From assembly GCA_024305745.1 (NCBI GenBank), contig JAHRBS010000002.1, positions 1,240,001 to 1,304,000 of the forward strand: 64,000 bases of DNA, given 5' to 3'. The DNA is from Polyporus tsugae (lineage: Eukaryota; Basidiomycota; Agaricomycetes; Polyporales; Polyporaceae). A program made the position numbers and the translations under genes. Positions 34,386 through 46,012 of the stretch are shown one piece after another. How positions within the stretch are numbered: position 1 is the stretch's first letter; each line of letters opens with the position of its first letter. Under the pieces are notes generated by a model, which saw only the letters and a program-made list of their open reading frames with translations, did no database searches and had not been told where the DNA came from.

Positions 34386-35612
34386 ATGACATCAGCCCTA
34401 GAGCTACCCCCGGAGCTGTACGACTGCATCCTCGACTGTCTTTCAGACGACAAGCCAATCCTCCGCAATTGCGCTCTCGTAACTCGCAGATGGCTCCCCC
34501 GCGCTCGGCACCATCTCTTCCGCTCCATCTACATCGATTGGTCCAATTGCTATGCCTTCACTCGCCTCCTCTCCGCAAATCCCGAGCTAGGAGCCCGCGT
34601 CGCAACATTAGAGATCGAAGGCGCCTTTGGCATCTTCTCCATGGACCGCCTTCACGGTGCAACCCTTGATGCATGGCTCCGATCCATCTCCCCTACCTTC
34701 CCACCTCAACTCAGCAACCTCACCAAGCTCGAGCTCGCGCTGATCACTATCGACGCCGAACTCGTTCGTCGCTTCTTTGGCCGTCTCTCTGGTATCTCCC
34801 ACCTCACCCTCTGGGCTTGCGCACTCACGTCCTTCGATGTCTTCGTCGAGCTTTTCGCCAGCTTCCGCGCGCTCAAACGTCTCAGCATCGCATTCACCCA
34901 GGAGTGGGAGACGAACCCGCGCCGACTTGCGCCCGTACCAGAGGGGTCAGTGCTTCCGCACATCGAGGTCGTCGACCTTACCAGCTGCTGCGACAACTTC
35001 AAGGTCCTCCAATGGCTGATCGCGCACAACCTCCACACTGCGATCCACACCTTCTCCTGTTCGCGCGTGCCATGGTCGAGCATCTGCATCCTCCGGAACG
35101 TCCTGGGGGCGCTCGCGCCCACCCTGCGCACCCTCAAAGTCGGCTTTGGGGACAACGCCTCCGCGTTGGACGACCTCCCGAGCGCGGGCTGGGCGCAGCA
35201 CATCTTCAGCCCTCTCTCCGCGCTCACCACCATCACACTGGACATCCAGACCGGCCGGATTGCGGTGGTGCCATTCACGCTCCTCCTGCTCGTGCACCTC
35301 CCGATGCCCGCACTCCGGATCTTGACGTTCACGATCAAGTGCGGGGAGTACGACAGCGCGCTCGGCGAGTTGTGGCCGCGCATGGCCGCGGCGACCGCGA
35401 TCGTCGCGCGTACGACGCCGGCGCTCGAGCGCGTGGTCGTCTGCGCGAAGGAGAAGGACGAGGACGGCGTCGCGCCTGGCGCGAGCTTCCCGCACCGCAG
35501 GGGGCCCAGCTTCGACTTTGCGGAGATGGAGAGCGCGGTGGTGAACGCGTTCACGGCGAGGGGGCTGGGGAGGCTGTTACTTTTCGAGAAGAGGGACCAG
35601 GGCTTTTGTTAA
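34386..35612 (+). CDS. F-box protein with LRR-like body
   Basis: Single-exon gene of 408 residues. The F-box is at the N-terminus: LELPPELYDCILDCLSDDKP, then LRNCALVTRRWLPRARHHLFRSI, the common agaricomycete form. The remainder is Leu-rich with repeated L-x-x-L-x-L spacing (LSNLTKLELALITIDAELV, ISHLTLWACALTSFDVFVEL), which suggests a degenerate leucine-rich repeat substrate platform. These genes form large, fast-changing families in Agaricomycetes and are presumed SCF adaptors; the substrate is unknown. The start is the ATG at 34386; codons before it in frame lack an earlier ATG. Confidence 0.78.
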   Translation: MTSALELPPELYDCILDCLSDDKPILRNCALVTRRWLPRARHHLFRSIYIDWSNCYAFTRLLSANPELGARVATLEIEGAFGIFSMDRLHGATLDAWLRSISPTFPPQLSNLTKLELALITIDAELVRRFFGRLSGISHLTLWACALTSFDVFVELFASFRALKRLSIAFTQEWETNPRRLAPVPEGSVLPHIEVVDLTSCCDNFKVLQWLIAHNLHTAIHTFSCSRVPWSSICILRNVLGALAPTLRTLKVGFGDNASALDDLPSAGWAQHIFSPLSALTTITLDIQTGRIAVVPFTLLLLVHLPMPALRILTFTIKCGEYDSALGELWPRMAAATAIVARTTPALERVVVCAKEKDEDGVAPGASFPHRRGPSFDFAEMESAVVNAFTARGLGRLLLFEKRDQGFC

Positions 35613-35988
35613 AGAGGTATCAGTCCCGTATCGGTTCCTGTGGGGTGTGGGAGGACTGCCGGCTGTGCTTCATCGTGTCTGGGTTATGGATATAAGTTAT
35701 GTACATATTTGCTATCGTCCGCCATCCTACCGTATCGGTGCCATTCTACGTGTGTTCTTGTTCGTGCTTCGTTTTCGCTCCTCGCTATCGTGTCCAGTGT
35801 GTCCATCAGTGCTCGCCTCTGTATGTATTGTGTATCCCTAGGTATATAGCGCAACTGCTCCTTCATACGCACATATCTATCTATTGTAGCATTTTATTCG
35901 CGGTCTTGTATGTATTCTCCGGCCTACATACGATATAGTGTGCCTGTGTCTCCATCCTCACGCCTTCATTTATTATCTCACGTCACGT
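35613..35988. other. Intergenic, AT-rich 3' flank
   Basis: Terminator of the F-box gene and 3' flank of the aminotransferase pseudogene on the opposite strand. No gene seen. Confidence 0.4.
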
Positions 35989-37500
35989 CGTCAGTGTGAC
36001 TTCCTTCACCTCATCCACACAACTGCACCATGACCAAAGCGCGCACCTCATTGAACACCTGCGCAATGCAGCGCGTCCACCACGCGCCCGCGTGGAAGTA
36101 GTGCGCCGCGTACACATTGAACCTCAGCACCGTCTCCTAGAACGCCAGATGCATCTTCCTGTTCAGCGCGCGGCTGTAGACTTCCCTCGGGATGCGCTTC
36201 ACCGGGAGTGGGAGCTGCACGTCGACCATGTTCAGCACGAGCTCGTCGACCATCACGCAGGTCCCGAGCAGGGCCGCAAGCCGCCGCCACCCTGCGAACG
36301 CGAGCGCGTGGCAGTAGCCGTTGATCGCGCGCTCGCCGCCGAGCCAGGTCCGGAAGGCGAGCGCGGGGACCACAGAGAGGGAAGGCGTCACCGTGTCCAT
36401 CGCGTCTGTCCCAGTGACTGCAGTACGTCAGTGTGCCCGAGTATTAGAGATACGGATACGTAAGATTTGGGGAGAAAAGGGCGACGCACATTCATGCTGG
36501 AGGACAAAGCTAGGTTCGTCTCGATGTCCTTCGCTTCGGGGCTGGACGGCGAGACGTACATCGAGAGCGTGGGGATCGCCGACTTGATGATGTACTGGTT
36601 CCTCCCGGTATCCCACCATCAGTCTTGAATTCAATCCGTACAGCGGGGCATACTTACTCGGGGGGCATGTAGAGAATCGCGCACCCGCGCTTCGCATACA
36701 GCCACGTAGAAGTCCGGCCGCGCCTCGCTCAGGTAGATGTGGGCTCCGGCCCCAGGCTGCGGGCGGCGGCGACGACGCTCCATACGCCCTCCTCGCGGCA
36801 GATGCGCACCATCGCCTTCCACAGCATGCGCACGCCCTGGTTGGACGAGATCGCGTCGATGACGGCCACGATCCTGTTGCCCGCGTCGTGCTCGCGTCGT
36901 GCGAGTGGGACGTGCGTGAACTGCGTGTCGCGCGCAGCGTGCGCGGCCTTGATCTCCTTCACGCATGCGCGGAAGGTGTCCAGGACGCGGGCGTGCGAGG
37001 TGGGGAACGTGAGCTCGATGATGATGCCGGAGCCCTTCTGCCAGTCGAAGTTCCGGAGGACGTCGTTGATCGCGGCCACGACGTTCGGCACGAAGACTAT
37101 CTCGTCGACGTCCGCACCGACGAGCGGCGCCCTGGGGGAGTGTAGTGGATCAGTGCACGGTGTATCCCGATGTAATCAGGCAGGCGGGACGAACCTGGCT
37201 TGTCGTAGGCGAGGGCGGATGGCGAGGCCCTAGGCTCGATGGAACCTGTCCGGATTCCACTCGACCTCGATCTATTGCTGGATCGTCGCATGGAGAACCG
37301 ATCAAGGGACCGAGCTGTACGATCCAGCTGTGTCATGGAGTAGGTTCACGGACTTTGGAATAGAAATGGGTGGGCGTACTGTACCGTTGTTCAGGTTGAC
37401 GTAGCCGGGATCGAGCGCGAAGCACTTCTTCAAGCTTCAAGCTTCAGGGCGTGTCCGAACGGTAGCGGCTTCTCTGCTGGGTCGTATGCCCCTTCGCCAT
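35989..37500 (-). pseudogene. Class V aminotransferase-fold PLP enzyme, decayed tandem copy
   Basis: Paralogue of the intact gene at 37990-40024, readable in pieces along its whole length (PLPFGHALK, NPDRFHRA, VLRNFDWQ, ELTFPTSHARVLDTFRACVKE, RTWLGGERAINGYCHALA, YAAHYFHAGAWWTRCIAQVFNE) but broken repeatedly. Lesions: a 14-bp expansion of CTTCAAG units at about 37427-37447; a gap of about 35 codons between VLRNFDWQ and ELTFP; AARS where the intact copy has DAAHS, so the cofactor Asp is gone; loss of the intron present in the intact copy at GQE, with a base missing at that spot (near 36740); deletion of the SNAHK segment near 36705, which removes the PLP lysine and shifts frame; and TAG at 36137-36139. 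No functional enzyme can come from it. Confidence 0.82.
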
Positions 37501-37989
37501 TTGGGATACAGATGTACTGTAAGAGACTTGGAGAGAATAAACTCAGTCATCTGCGCTCTGGGTCGTCAACTGGAATCGCATTCACTGAGACTCGTGTGAA
37601 TGAGAAGCGACCATGCAGGGATAAATATTCCGCCACTCAGGGGGCTTGCGCTATTGTATGGCTGTGGGCTGCTGTGGGGGAATGATGACGAGGCCATGCC
37701 GAGGTCCACACAATGGGTACCCTCGCAGTCGTGACCCCCGCACTTCATCGCACAATTAATAGAAAGCAACTTGCAAGGCAAGCACGCCATTCGCAGGCAG
37801 ATCGAGGTATATGTTTCCCAGGTATCCAGAGGTCGGATATCAGTAATTTGCAATATACATTGATTTGTCACTTCTTGCAGTCTATCCGAATGCCTGGTAA
37901 GCCCTCTACCTACTAGCTCTACACAACGGAATGGGTCACAATAATGAGAGGAAGACATACCTTCTACGCGCCACTCTCATGCTGAAACT
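37501..37989. other. Spacer between the two aminotransferase copies
   Basis: 489 bp with no gene recognised; promoter of the decayed copy and 3' flank of the intact one. Confidence 0.4.
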
Positions 37990-40024
37990 CTAATACTTCG
38001 ACAGGATGGCATCCTTGATCTCTTTGCACACCTCGTTGAGCGCCTCGCCTAGACGTTCAAAGTCCGAGATCTATGTCAGGTCGATCAGTTCTGGGTAGTA
38101 GAACTGAATTGTACGGCAACACATACCTCGTTGTACACCTGGGCACTGCACCGCACCCACCACGCCCCGTTGTGATAGAAGTGCGCCGCATATACCTTCC
38201 GCTTGAAGAGCAGCTTGTCCTTCAAGTACGCATCGACCTCACGGTATATGTCCAGATTTATCGTCTTCTCGTCCTTGGTAGGCAGCGGCAGTTGGACATT
38301 GCTCTACATTCCCGCATCAGCTGGGTTACGTAGGCACAAACAAACTCAAAAGCAAAAAGGGTCACGGACCATCGTCGTAGTGAGCTCGCCGTGCTCGTCG
38401 AGAACACGCGTACCACCCAGGACCTCCGCGAGCCTCTTCGCGCCGTCGACGGCTAGCTGGTGGCAGTAGTCGTAGATGGCCTTCTCTCCACCTAGCCACT
38501 CGCGGAATGCAATGGCTGATCGTAAACGAATTAACACCAAACAGGTCCTCCGTTTGCGAAAGGAGGGACACACCCTCCGGCACGGTGATGAACGGCGCCC
38601 AGTCCTGGGTCCCGGTCCCTACAGACAATCAGTAAAGCCAGCTCTCAGGCTCGAGAATACTCGTCGAGCTTAGAACGGTCATTCCGTACATTCGTGCTGG
38701 CCAACGTAGTTCGCGCCCTTGATCTCGAATTGAGGGCTCTTCGGAGAGATGTACTGATGGGACGTAGGGATGGACGACTTGATGATATGCTGGTTCCTGC
38801 GACGAGCAAGAGACGCTAATAGTCAGCTTTGATCCACGACCATGATTCAGACGCCGGACTGCTCCTCACCGCCGTGGCGTGTACAAAATGGCGCATCCGC
38901 GCTTCGCGTACAACCACTTGTGTGCATTCGACACCCAGAAATCGGGCTTGGCCTCGGACAAGTTGATGTTGGGCTGCGAGATTCCCCCCCAAAGTCAACA
39001 CCCCGACGCCCCACTGGCAGAAGCAGAAGGCGCACGCCCGAGACGCACCTCCTGCCCGACGCTGTGCGCCGCGTCGATGACGATCCACACGCCCTCCTCG
39101 TGCGCCACGCGCACCATCTCCTGCCACGGCAGGAGCACGCCCGGGTTTGACACGATCGAGTCGATCACCGCGACGATCTTGTTCCCCTTCCGCGTCCCTG
39201 CCGGGTCCTCCGAGTTCGCGGACCCCGGGGAGAGCGGCGGGACGTCGGTGAATTGCGAGTTCGGGCGCTGCAGCTTCGCCTCGCGCAGCTTCGCGCGGAA
39301 GATGTCGACGATCTGCGCGTGCGTGAGGGGGAAGTCGAACTGGACGTCGACCACGTCCGGGTGCGGGCTCTCGGAGCGATCGGCGAGGTACGTGAGCGTG
39401 TTCGCGACGGCGGCGTAGGTCGTGTTCGCTACGCGCGAGGAGGAGGTAGGTCAGCATCCGAACCGCGGTGGGGGGTCGTGTGGTGATTTGGCTGGGGGGA
39501 CAGACTGACCTCCGACAAGTACGTCGCCGTCGCGCCATTCGAAGTTCCGGAGGACTGTGTTCAGCGCGTGCGTGGCGTTGGGGACGAGGACGACCTCGTC
39601 GGCCTCTGCGCCGATAAGCTTGGCGAGTGCCTCCCTGTACCGCAAATAGCGTAGTCAGCTAACAGGATAGTTGACAGCCAGCCTCCATCCGAACTCACCG
39701 AGATTTGGCGAGTAAAGGAATGTAGGTGAACCGGTGGAACAGATCTGGGTTCCGCTCAATCTCGTAACTCCATTGGTTGATCTTGAAGATGAGCGGGAGA
39801 GGAATCGTCCCATACGATCCTGCCGCGTATACAAACCATTTTAAATGGTATTCAGACATATCAGCACTGCCAGCATTTAGCAATGAGAATGTCATACCGT
39901 GGTTCAGGTTGACATAATCGTCGTCGAGCGCGAAGTACGCCTTGAGGGGGTGCCCGAACGGTGGTGGCTTCTGGTTGGTATCGTAGGTTTCATTCGGAGC
40001 GGGTGTGAGCTTCGGGATCGGCAT
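37990..40024 (-). CDS. Class V aminotransferase-fold PLP enzyme (isopenicillin-N-epimerase / hercynylcysteine lyase-like)
   Basis: PLP-dependent fold-type I enzyme. Start MPIPKLTPAPNETYD; NLNHGSYGTIPLPL is the N-terminal substrate-loop signature, created across the first intron (donor G|GTATGA). Other landmarks: EADEVVLVPNATHALNTVL, VDVQFDFPLTHAQIVDIF, VIDSIVSNPGVLLPW, then VIDAAHSVGQE with the cofactor Asp, and SNAHKWLYAKRGCAILYTP with the PLP lysine. It ends NEVCKEIKDAILSKY at 37990. The plan (KPPPFGHPLK start, HFYHNGAWWVRCSAQVYNE end) matches fungal proteins annotated as isopenicillin N epimerase-like; some relatives act as the C-S lyase of ergothioneine synthesis, but Egt2 function is not shown here. 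At least two introns use unusual donors (GTCAGT, GTCCGT). Tandem with the dead copy at 35989-37500. Confidence 0.8.
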
Positions 40025-40875
40025 ACTGATCAAGCGTCTCGAGGATTTGGGGTATACTAGAACGCAACGCCATAAACAGCAATCGGAGCGCCATCGTCGT
40101 CGATCAGCCAACCCACTCGACCTGTAATGAGAGGAATGGAGTCGTGCTAACCTCGTCCGTTCACCAGTACTGATAGCTGGAGAGTTTAAGGTGATCGATG
40201 GAATCGTTGAACCTAGGAGGATCGCGGGAGAGTTCAAACGTTGACTAGTATGTGTCCACAGCCGTGTGCGCTACCAAATGAGGCTGTACCTACACGGCCT
40301 GAGTCTAAATCCTAGCGACGGGTCGCGGACGCGACTCCGAGCGGGCCATCCGCTATTTGTACCTCTACATCCATGCTCACACTACTTAAAGGCTCTCCGT
40401 CCAAGTACACCGCCACCCAGCTGACTCACAGATGCATGATCCATACCACGCGCATCACTCGAACTGTCTGCGAACTCGCTAATAGATTGTTTCCGTCCAT
40501 GTCACAGCGCTATCTTGGCATACTTTTTGTTCCAGGCTTCCAGCTTCCAGCCTGAGGTCATGCCGAAGTGGGACGACGAATAGTTGACTTGTGGGACGTC
40601 AAATTCTTCATGCCAACCGTTTCGCGATGACTTGTACAACCCTACGGGGTGGCAGATGTGCACCTGGTGGACGAGTCACTTCTACTTATCGCCGCTTCAC
40701 CGGGCTGCTGCATATGCATGCTTCCAGAGCAGGTGACCCCATGCATAGATGTGATATGTAAAGGGCCCCGATGCTAACCATGAAAGGTCTCGGTCGACTC
40801 ACCGTCATCAATCTCTCGATCATGCCCATGTATGTCGCCATAAGGAGTGCCATATACGTATGGAGTCTGTAGACA
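40025..40875. other. Intergenic, no gene seen
   Basis: 851 bp between the aminotransferase start and the uridine kinase stop. A small imperfect GGCTTCCAGCTTCCAGCC run lies near 40534. No coding signal recognised. Confidence 0.4.
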
Positions 40876-43339
40876 CTACAAGTAGTACCGATCGCCTGCG
40901 ATATCACAACTTCAGTACCTAGCAGCTCCACACAAGAAACAAGCAACCATGGGCACTCACCGATGTGTCCGATACCTGGTTCAACCACCCACACCCTCCT
41001 CCCTTCCGACTCCGCCTCCACCCTAGTCTTCGCCGTGGGCATGCACGCCTCCAAGTCTGCCATCTCACTTTGGCCCTGACCCTGACTCTGCGGCGTGGTG
41101 TCCCACAGCGCCCACGACTCCCTCAGCACAGGGTCAAGCGCCCCACACACGATGCGGACCTTCGGGAACGCGCGCTGCAGCACCCGCACGCCGCCGCCCG
41201 CAGCGACGACGAACGTGACGAAGATGATGTTCTCCTGCGGCACCCCATGGTCGAGCAGCACGCGGATCGCCATGAACGCGGCGGCGCCCGTGCCGATCTG
41301 CGCGTCGAGGAGGAAGACGAACGAGTTTTGGGCGAGGTGCCGCTGGCGGATGCAAGTGGGGAGCATGAGGTGGAGCAGGAGCGGCTCGCCCGTGCTGTCC
41401 TCAGACTGGATGAGGAGCGAGCCGATGCGGATGTCCTGGATCACGCGGCGGAGGCCGCGTTCGATGGGCCCGCCGCTGGTATCCCCGTGATCAGCGATGG
41501 TAAGATGAGATGGTTATAGGGAACTTACGAGCGCAAGATTGACACCCCACAGACGTGCTACGAAAAATTTGAGGTCAATACATCAGCTCGAGAGGGCACA
41601 GGAATTATGCCCCTACCTGCACTGCGAGTTGCTTGCCAATGTATGTCGACCCTACCGGAGTTGTCACGGTTTTGGGCTTGTACGGAAGGAACTCCATAGC
41701 CTTTTCGCTGAGGAAGGTTGACAGCCTATCGGTGAAGAAAATGAAATCCTCTCGACGGGCATTCCGATCGCGGAGAATGCTGAAGATTCCCTGCGGACAG
41801 ATATTTGTGAAAAGAGTGATAGAAATGTCTACGATCGACTTACCCGTAATTGAGGTGTTTGCCGTAGCAGCGTCAGATTGGGGAAACACCGGTCGACTGG
41901 ATCGTTGAGATTCAAGTCTATGGGCCCCATTCGTGCCAAATATTGTCGCAGGTTTCGTGATCGATCCTCAATCTTCCGACGCACGTGCGTGGCAATAAGT
42001 TCTATGGCGACAGTGTTGTCTGAACCCGGAACGATCTATATGAAGTGTGAACACCGTTTTCCAGTATCACGGGTGCGACAGGCTCACTATGTTCGCATAT
42101 CGAGATGTCGGTTGCACAAAGTTGTCGTATGCTGGCTTGACATATCGCAAATACCTATGCCGACTTTAAAAGAAGTCCGAAGAAGACGAGGAAGTGGCTT
42201 ACTGCTCCAGGATACCATCTACGCTCCGACCACGTTCGGTGACATCTCTCCGAATACGTCGTGCGAGCATGAGATCGGAATCGCATTGGACGAAAATCTT
42301 TCACGCTATCAACAATCTCGAATGACGTGAATTTTCTCAATTACTTACCTTTAGGTCGTAAAGGTCTCGTAGGTCAGAGTCGTGTAATGCAAGAATACCC
42401 TCGACTGGACTATCATCAGGAACCGGCAGAATAAAACCGCGAAAGCTCCTCACCGATAATGATGGCGGCACCATACAGATATTTCGTCTCGTCTAAACGG
42501 TTATGATCCTTGAACGAGTAGATGGGTATGTTGGATTGTCGACCAGCTTTGAGGTCAGCAAGGCACTAGTAGTTGCATGACAAGGCTCCTCAGCTCGCAT
42601 ACGGTCCAAGATGACGCTGAACAGGCTGCAGAAACGAGGACCCACCGCAGCAAACAGTGGCATGTCAATTGCATCTACGATCCATGTCAGCATCCTGCAG
42701 TTTAAAGACCTGAGGCGGAGGTCAAGATCGAACAAACCTGGGTGATCGAAGTCGTAGCGATTTTGGAAGGCAAGTTTCAAGTCTTCTGGCCCATGCTTCT
42801 TGTAGAAGCTATCCTATGAAATCCTCAGTACATTCCGATGGAGCTCTGATTAATGAGCTTACCTGAGATAATATCACAATCGTTGGGATTGAACCGAGCG
42901 CCTGCACGATGCAACGAGCAACATAGGTCTGGTTGCATTATCCAGTCCGGGTGAGAAGCAATTGCTGGTATGAGGACAAGCTTGACGACCTTTCCACTAG
43001 CAGACCCGCCTGCGACCCCGTCCGTTGGTGTCCAAGCACTGAAACCGCGAATAGAACGACGCACCAGCAATGCCTATCACAAAAGCGTCATGGATAGCAT
43101 GCCCATCTTCATCATACCTGGCGAGCTCAGAAAGAACGTCTGGTGAGCAGATGGTAAGGAAATTACCATGGTGGTCGTCCGTGGGACTTGAGAATGGTAT
43201 TCTTTTTTGCCTGGAGCAAGACGTCGGAACGACAGCCGGGATTAAGGGTATTGGTGACGGTCCTGGACATAGGTGGTCGACTAGGCTCGAGCAACTTGAC
43301 CTGGTTCGTCTCCCCACTTCGTTCCGCAGGCGTAGACAT
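40876..43339 (-). CDS. URK1: Uridine kinase / uracil phosphoribosyltransferase fusion
   Basis: Pyrimidine salvage: phosphorylates uridine and cytidine. Multi-exon gene starting MSTPAERSGETNQV at 43339 and ending GDRYYL at 40876. The kinase P-loop GIAGGSASGK is assembled across an intron after GIAG. Next come DSFYKKHGPEDLKLAFQNRY, YDFDHP, IPIYSFKDHNRLDETKYLYG, VEGILALHDSDLRDLYDLK, IFVQCDSDLMLARRIRRDVT and ERGRSVDGILEQ. The C-terminal UPRT-like domain has SGGPIERGLRRVIQDIRIGS and LLDAQIGTGAAAFMAIRVLL. In true UPRTs that last loop is the PRPP-binding DPMLATGGT type; here it is DAQIGTGAAA, as in yeast Urk1 and animal UCKL1, so this domain is probably not a working phosphoribosyltransferase. Divergent from CTU2 with 209 bp between starts. 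Confidence 0.87.
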
Positions 43340-43548
43340 GCGATCTGACTATAGCATACAGGGTTACAGATAGAGGGGGTTGGGAAGCAGGATGGTCGTG
43401 TTTTCGGCGTGGGTCACAGAGCGACCATGGGCGTTAGAAGATCAATTGAACAGGCGCCCTTCGATCAAAAATCAAGATCTGGCAGTGACTGGCCCTCATC
43501 CGCCTCTCTCATCGAATCACCGGTTGAAGTTCTCTTCCGTCGTCCACC
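43340..43548. promoter_or_regulatory. Short bidirectional promoter, URK1 / CTU2
   Basis: Only 209 bp separate the divergent start codons, so the two genes, both acting in nucleotide or RNA metabolism, must share control sequence. No TATA box seen. Confidence 0.55.
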
Positions 43549-45462
43549 ATGTCTTGCGAAAATCCTCAGACGGAGCCTGATGCTTTAATGCAACGTGAGT
43601 AACAGAGACACATACCCGCCAAATGGACTCTAACTGCTTCATAGGCAGAAAAAAGTACGATAAAACAAGAAATTGCCTTCGGTGCAAGAATACTATTGGG
43701 AACATTGTGATAAGACATGCCGTCTACTGCAAGTTTGTCGAACCTTCGGGTGGCTGCCTACTGTGCTGCTCACGTCGATTGTGTTTCGCAGGGACTGCTT
43801 CTTCCCGTTGACCATCCACAAATTCCGTCGGGCGCTCGAACCGAATGTAAACCAAAAGCCAGACGGACCTCGGAAGACTGCGCTCAAGCCGTCGGGCCAC
43901 CTACTCGTCGGTTTTTCTGGTGGTCTGGGATCATCCGTGCTCGTGGACCTTGTGCACCGCTGTTACGTCGCTCTCGACAAGTCTACTATGCCGGCCGAGG
44001 GAGGGCGAGATCACCCTCGGCACGAGCGTGTGTGGAAGAAGATCACAGTCTGCTATGTCGAAGTCTGCGATGCGTTCCCGGGGGTTAAGTGCTTTCAATG
44101 GCTCGTATGCGCTTCCCGGTTCTGACCATCGCGAAGTAGATGACGGACAAGACGGAGGCTGTTGCAAAATTTGTATCTCGATATGACGAGCTCGAGCTCG
44201 TGACCCTTCGAATACGAGACGCGTTCGATCCCTCGTGGTGGGAGAAGGTCCGAGGAAAGCTGTCTTTCTCAGAGATTGGGGTGTCCCTGGCCGATGAAGG
44301 TGTGTGCATTCTCTTCTTTACGCTAAACTTGTCTCACTCAACCGTACCCAGCCCTCTTCATAGAGGCACTCTCCCATTCCCGTCCAGATCCGCTCGCCGC
44401 ACTCCACACATACCTCTCTTCCCTCCCCACCCCTACCGCCGTCCACACTTCCATCCAAACCCTCACACGCGTGCTACTCCTCTACACCGCCCTCCACACG
44501 GACTCCTCCCACCTAGTCCTCGGCACCTCCCTCACGAGTCTCGCCGTCTCCCTGATCTCCGGCGTCGCCCAAGGCTCGGGCTTCAACGTGCGCGAAGAGA
44601 TGCTAGAGGAATGGTCGCCCGATCCCGGAGGCACCGAAGTCCCAGAGCACTGGCCGGAGGACGGCAAGAAGCCCAAGAAGCTCAAGCGCACAGTGCGCAC
44701 AGTGCGACCCCTGCGGGACATCGGCATGAAGGAGTGCGCCGCGTGGGCGTGGTGGTCACGTACACCCGTCGTAGGGAAGGAGAAGTGGTTGTGGCCCGGC
44801 GCGAAGCCGGGGATCGGCACTCTCACCAAAGGTGCGAGCCCTCCCGTGTTTGTCATTGTTCCTGTACCTGATCAACCGATCGTATTCCTACTATGCGTTG
44901 GTATCGCAGACTTCATCCTCGGCCTCGAGCAAGACTACCCGTCCACGGTGTCCACGATCGTCCGGACCTGCGCCAAACTCCAGCCCAAAGGCGAGGTCGA
45001 CGGCAAATGCATCCTTTGTGCACGGTACGTCCCTTTTCTCTCTTTTTATAAACCACTCCGTGTTCAACTGCCTACCTTAGCCCCTCACAGCGCGGTATTC
45101 AAGAGTGGAAGGCACGAATATCCATCCGCACGCAGCCGCCCCCGCCGCCCCCAGTAGACGGCGCTCCGGTCACAGCGCCGCCCGTCCCCATCGTCGAAGA
45201 ACCCCCCTTCCGTGCATCACTGACGCCCTACCTCTGCTACCCCTGCCACACGACACTGACGAGTAGGAGCGCTCGGCCGGTACCTTCGCCATGGCCCGCT
45301 GCCACCCACCCCTCAGTCGTCAACCTTCCAATTTGGACGGAGGCTCGTTTGTCAGCTTCTAGCGGGGTACTTGACTCGACTGATGAGGAGGTTGTGCGGC
45401 AGAGGCAGATTGGGCAGGATGAGATGAAGGGTATTGTGGACGAGTTCCTCCTGGAGGACTAG
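43549..45462 (+). CDS. NCS2: Cytoplasmic tRNA 2-thiolation protein 2 (Ncs2/Ctu2)
   Basis: Partner of Ncs6/Ctu1 in making the 2-thio group of mcm5s2U34 in tRNA-Lys, -Glu and -Gln, with sulfur from Urm1. Begins MSCENPQTEPDALMQ. The N-terminal zinc cysteines are in NCLRCKNTIG and VYCKDCFFPLTIHKFRRAL (the latter joined across an intron). The PP-loop-like site reads LVGFSGGLGSSVLVDLV, the Ncs2 version of the motif, which lacks the SGGxDS form found in Ncs6. LYTALHTDSSHLVLGTSLTSLA is the characteristic ATPase-fold segment. The C-terminal zinc site is CILCA and CYPCH, and the protein ends IGQDEMKGIVDEFLLED. About six exons join in phase. No Ncs6 gene is in the window. Confidence 0.88.
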
Positions 45463-46012
45463 TGCAGGAGCGATGTCCATCGTGTTCTGTAATGGAGCGG
45501 AACGCCATGTATGATGTATCCTTATTCGCGTTGTCGGTCAACGTCAACAGAAATGCTGCAAGTAGATGTATTACTCCAGCCATCTTACAAAGGCGGCGGG
45601 TAGTAGGGGGAGGTACGGGGATAATTAGATACAATCCGAAGCGGAGGTATATACGTGTGTATGTGGTGTGTGCAGTCCGTTCGCGGCCGGTGTTACAGAA
45701 ATGCTACAAGATCTAAAATCGAGTCAAGTCGACGGTCTACGCGTGGTGGGGCCTGAGGGGGGCAGAAAAGAAGTGCGGTCGGTCCGTAATCCGTGGTGGT
45801 GGATGGATAAATGGTGTCTAAGATCTACGGAGGGAGCGTGAAATTAGGCAAATATTGATTGTTGGTCCGGAGGGATAGAAAGAGTGGAACGTGGCTGAGA
45901 TCCAGGTCCGTCGAAGACGTAGGGAAGGGCTTGCTAGGAGGACCGAAAAATATGTGACGCTGCAGCGCAAACGGAGGCTGTTGCGACGTCGAACTGAACA
46001 CCGCGATAATCC
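45463..46012. other. Intergenic between convergent genes
   Basis: 550 bp between the stops of CTU2 and the calcium exchanger gene. No gene recognised. Confidence 0.4.

Noticed and set aside
34673..35695. 340-codon open frame overlapping the F-box gene
   Set aside because: Out-of-frame shadow of the F-box/LRR gene at 34386-35612, extremely rich in Arg, Ala, His and Pro.
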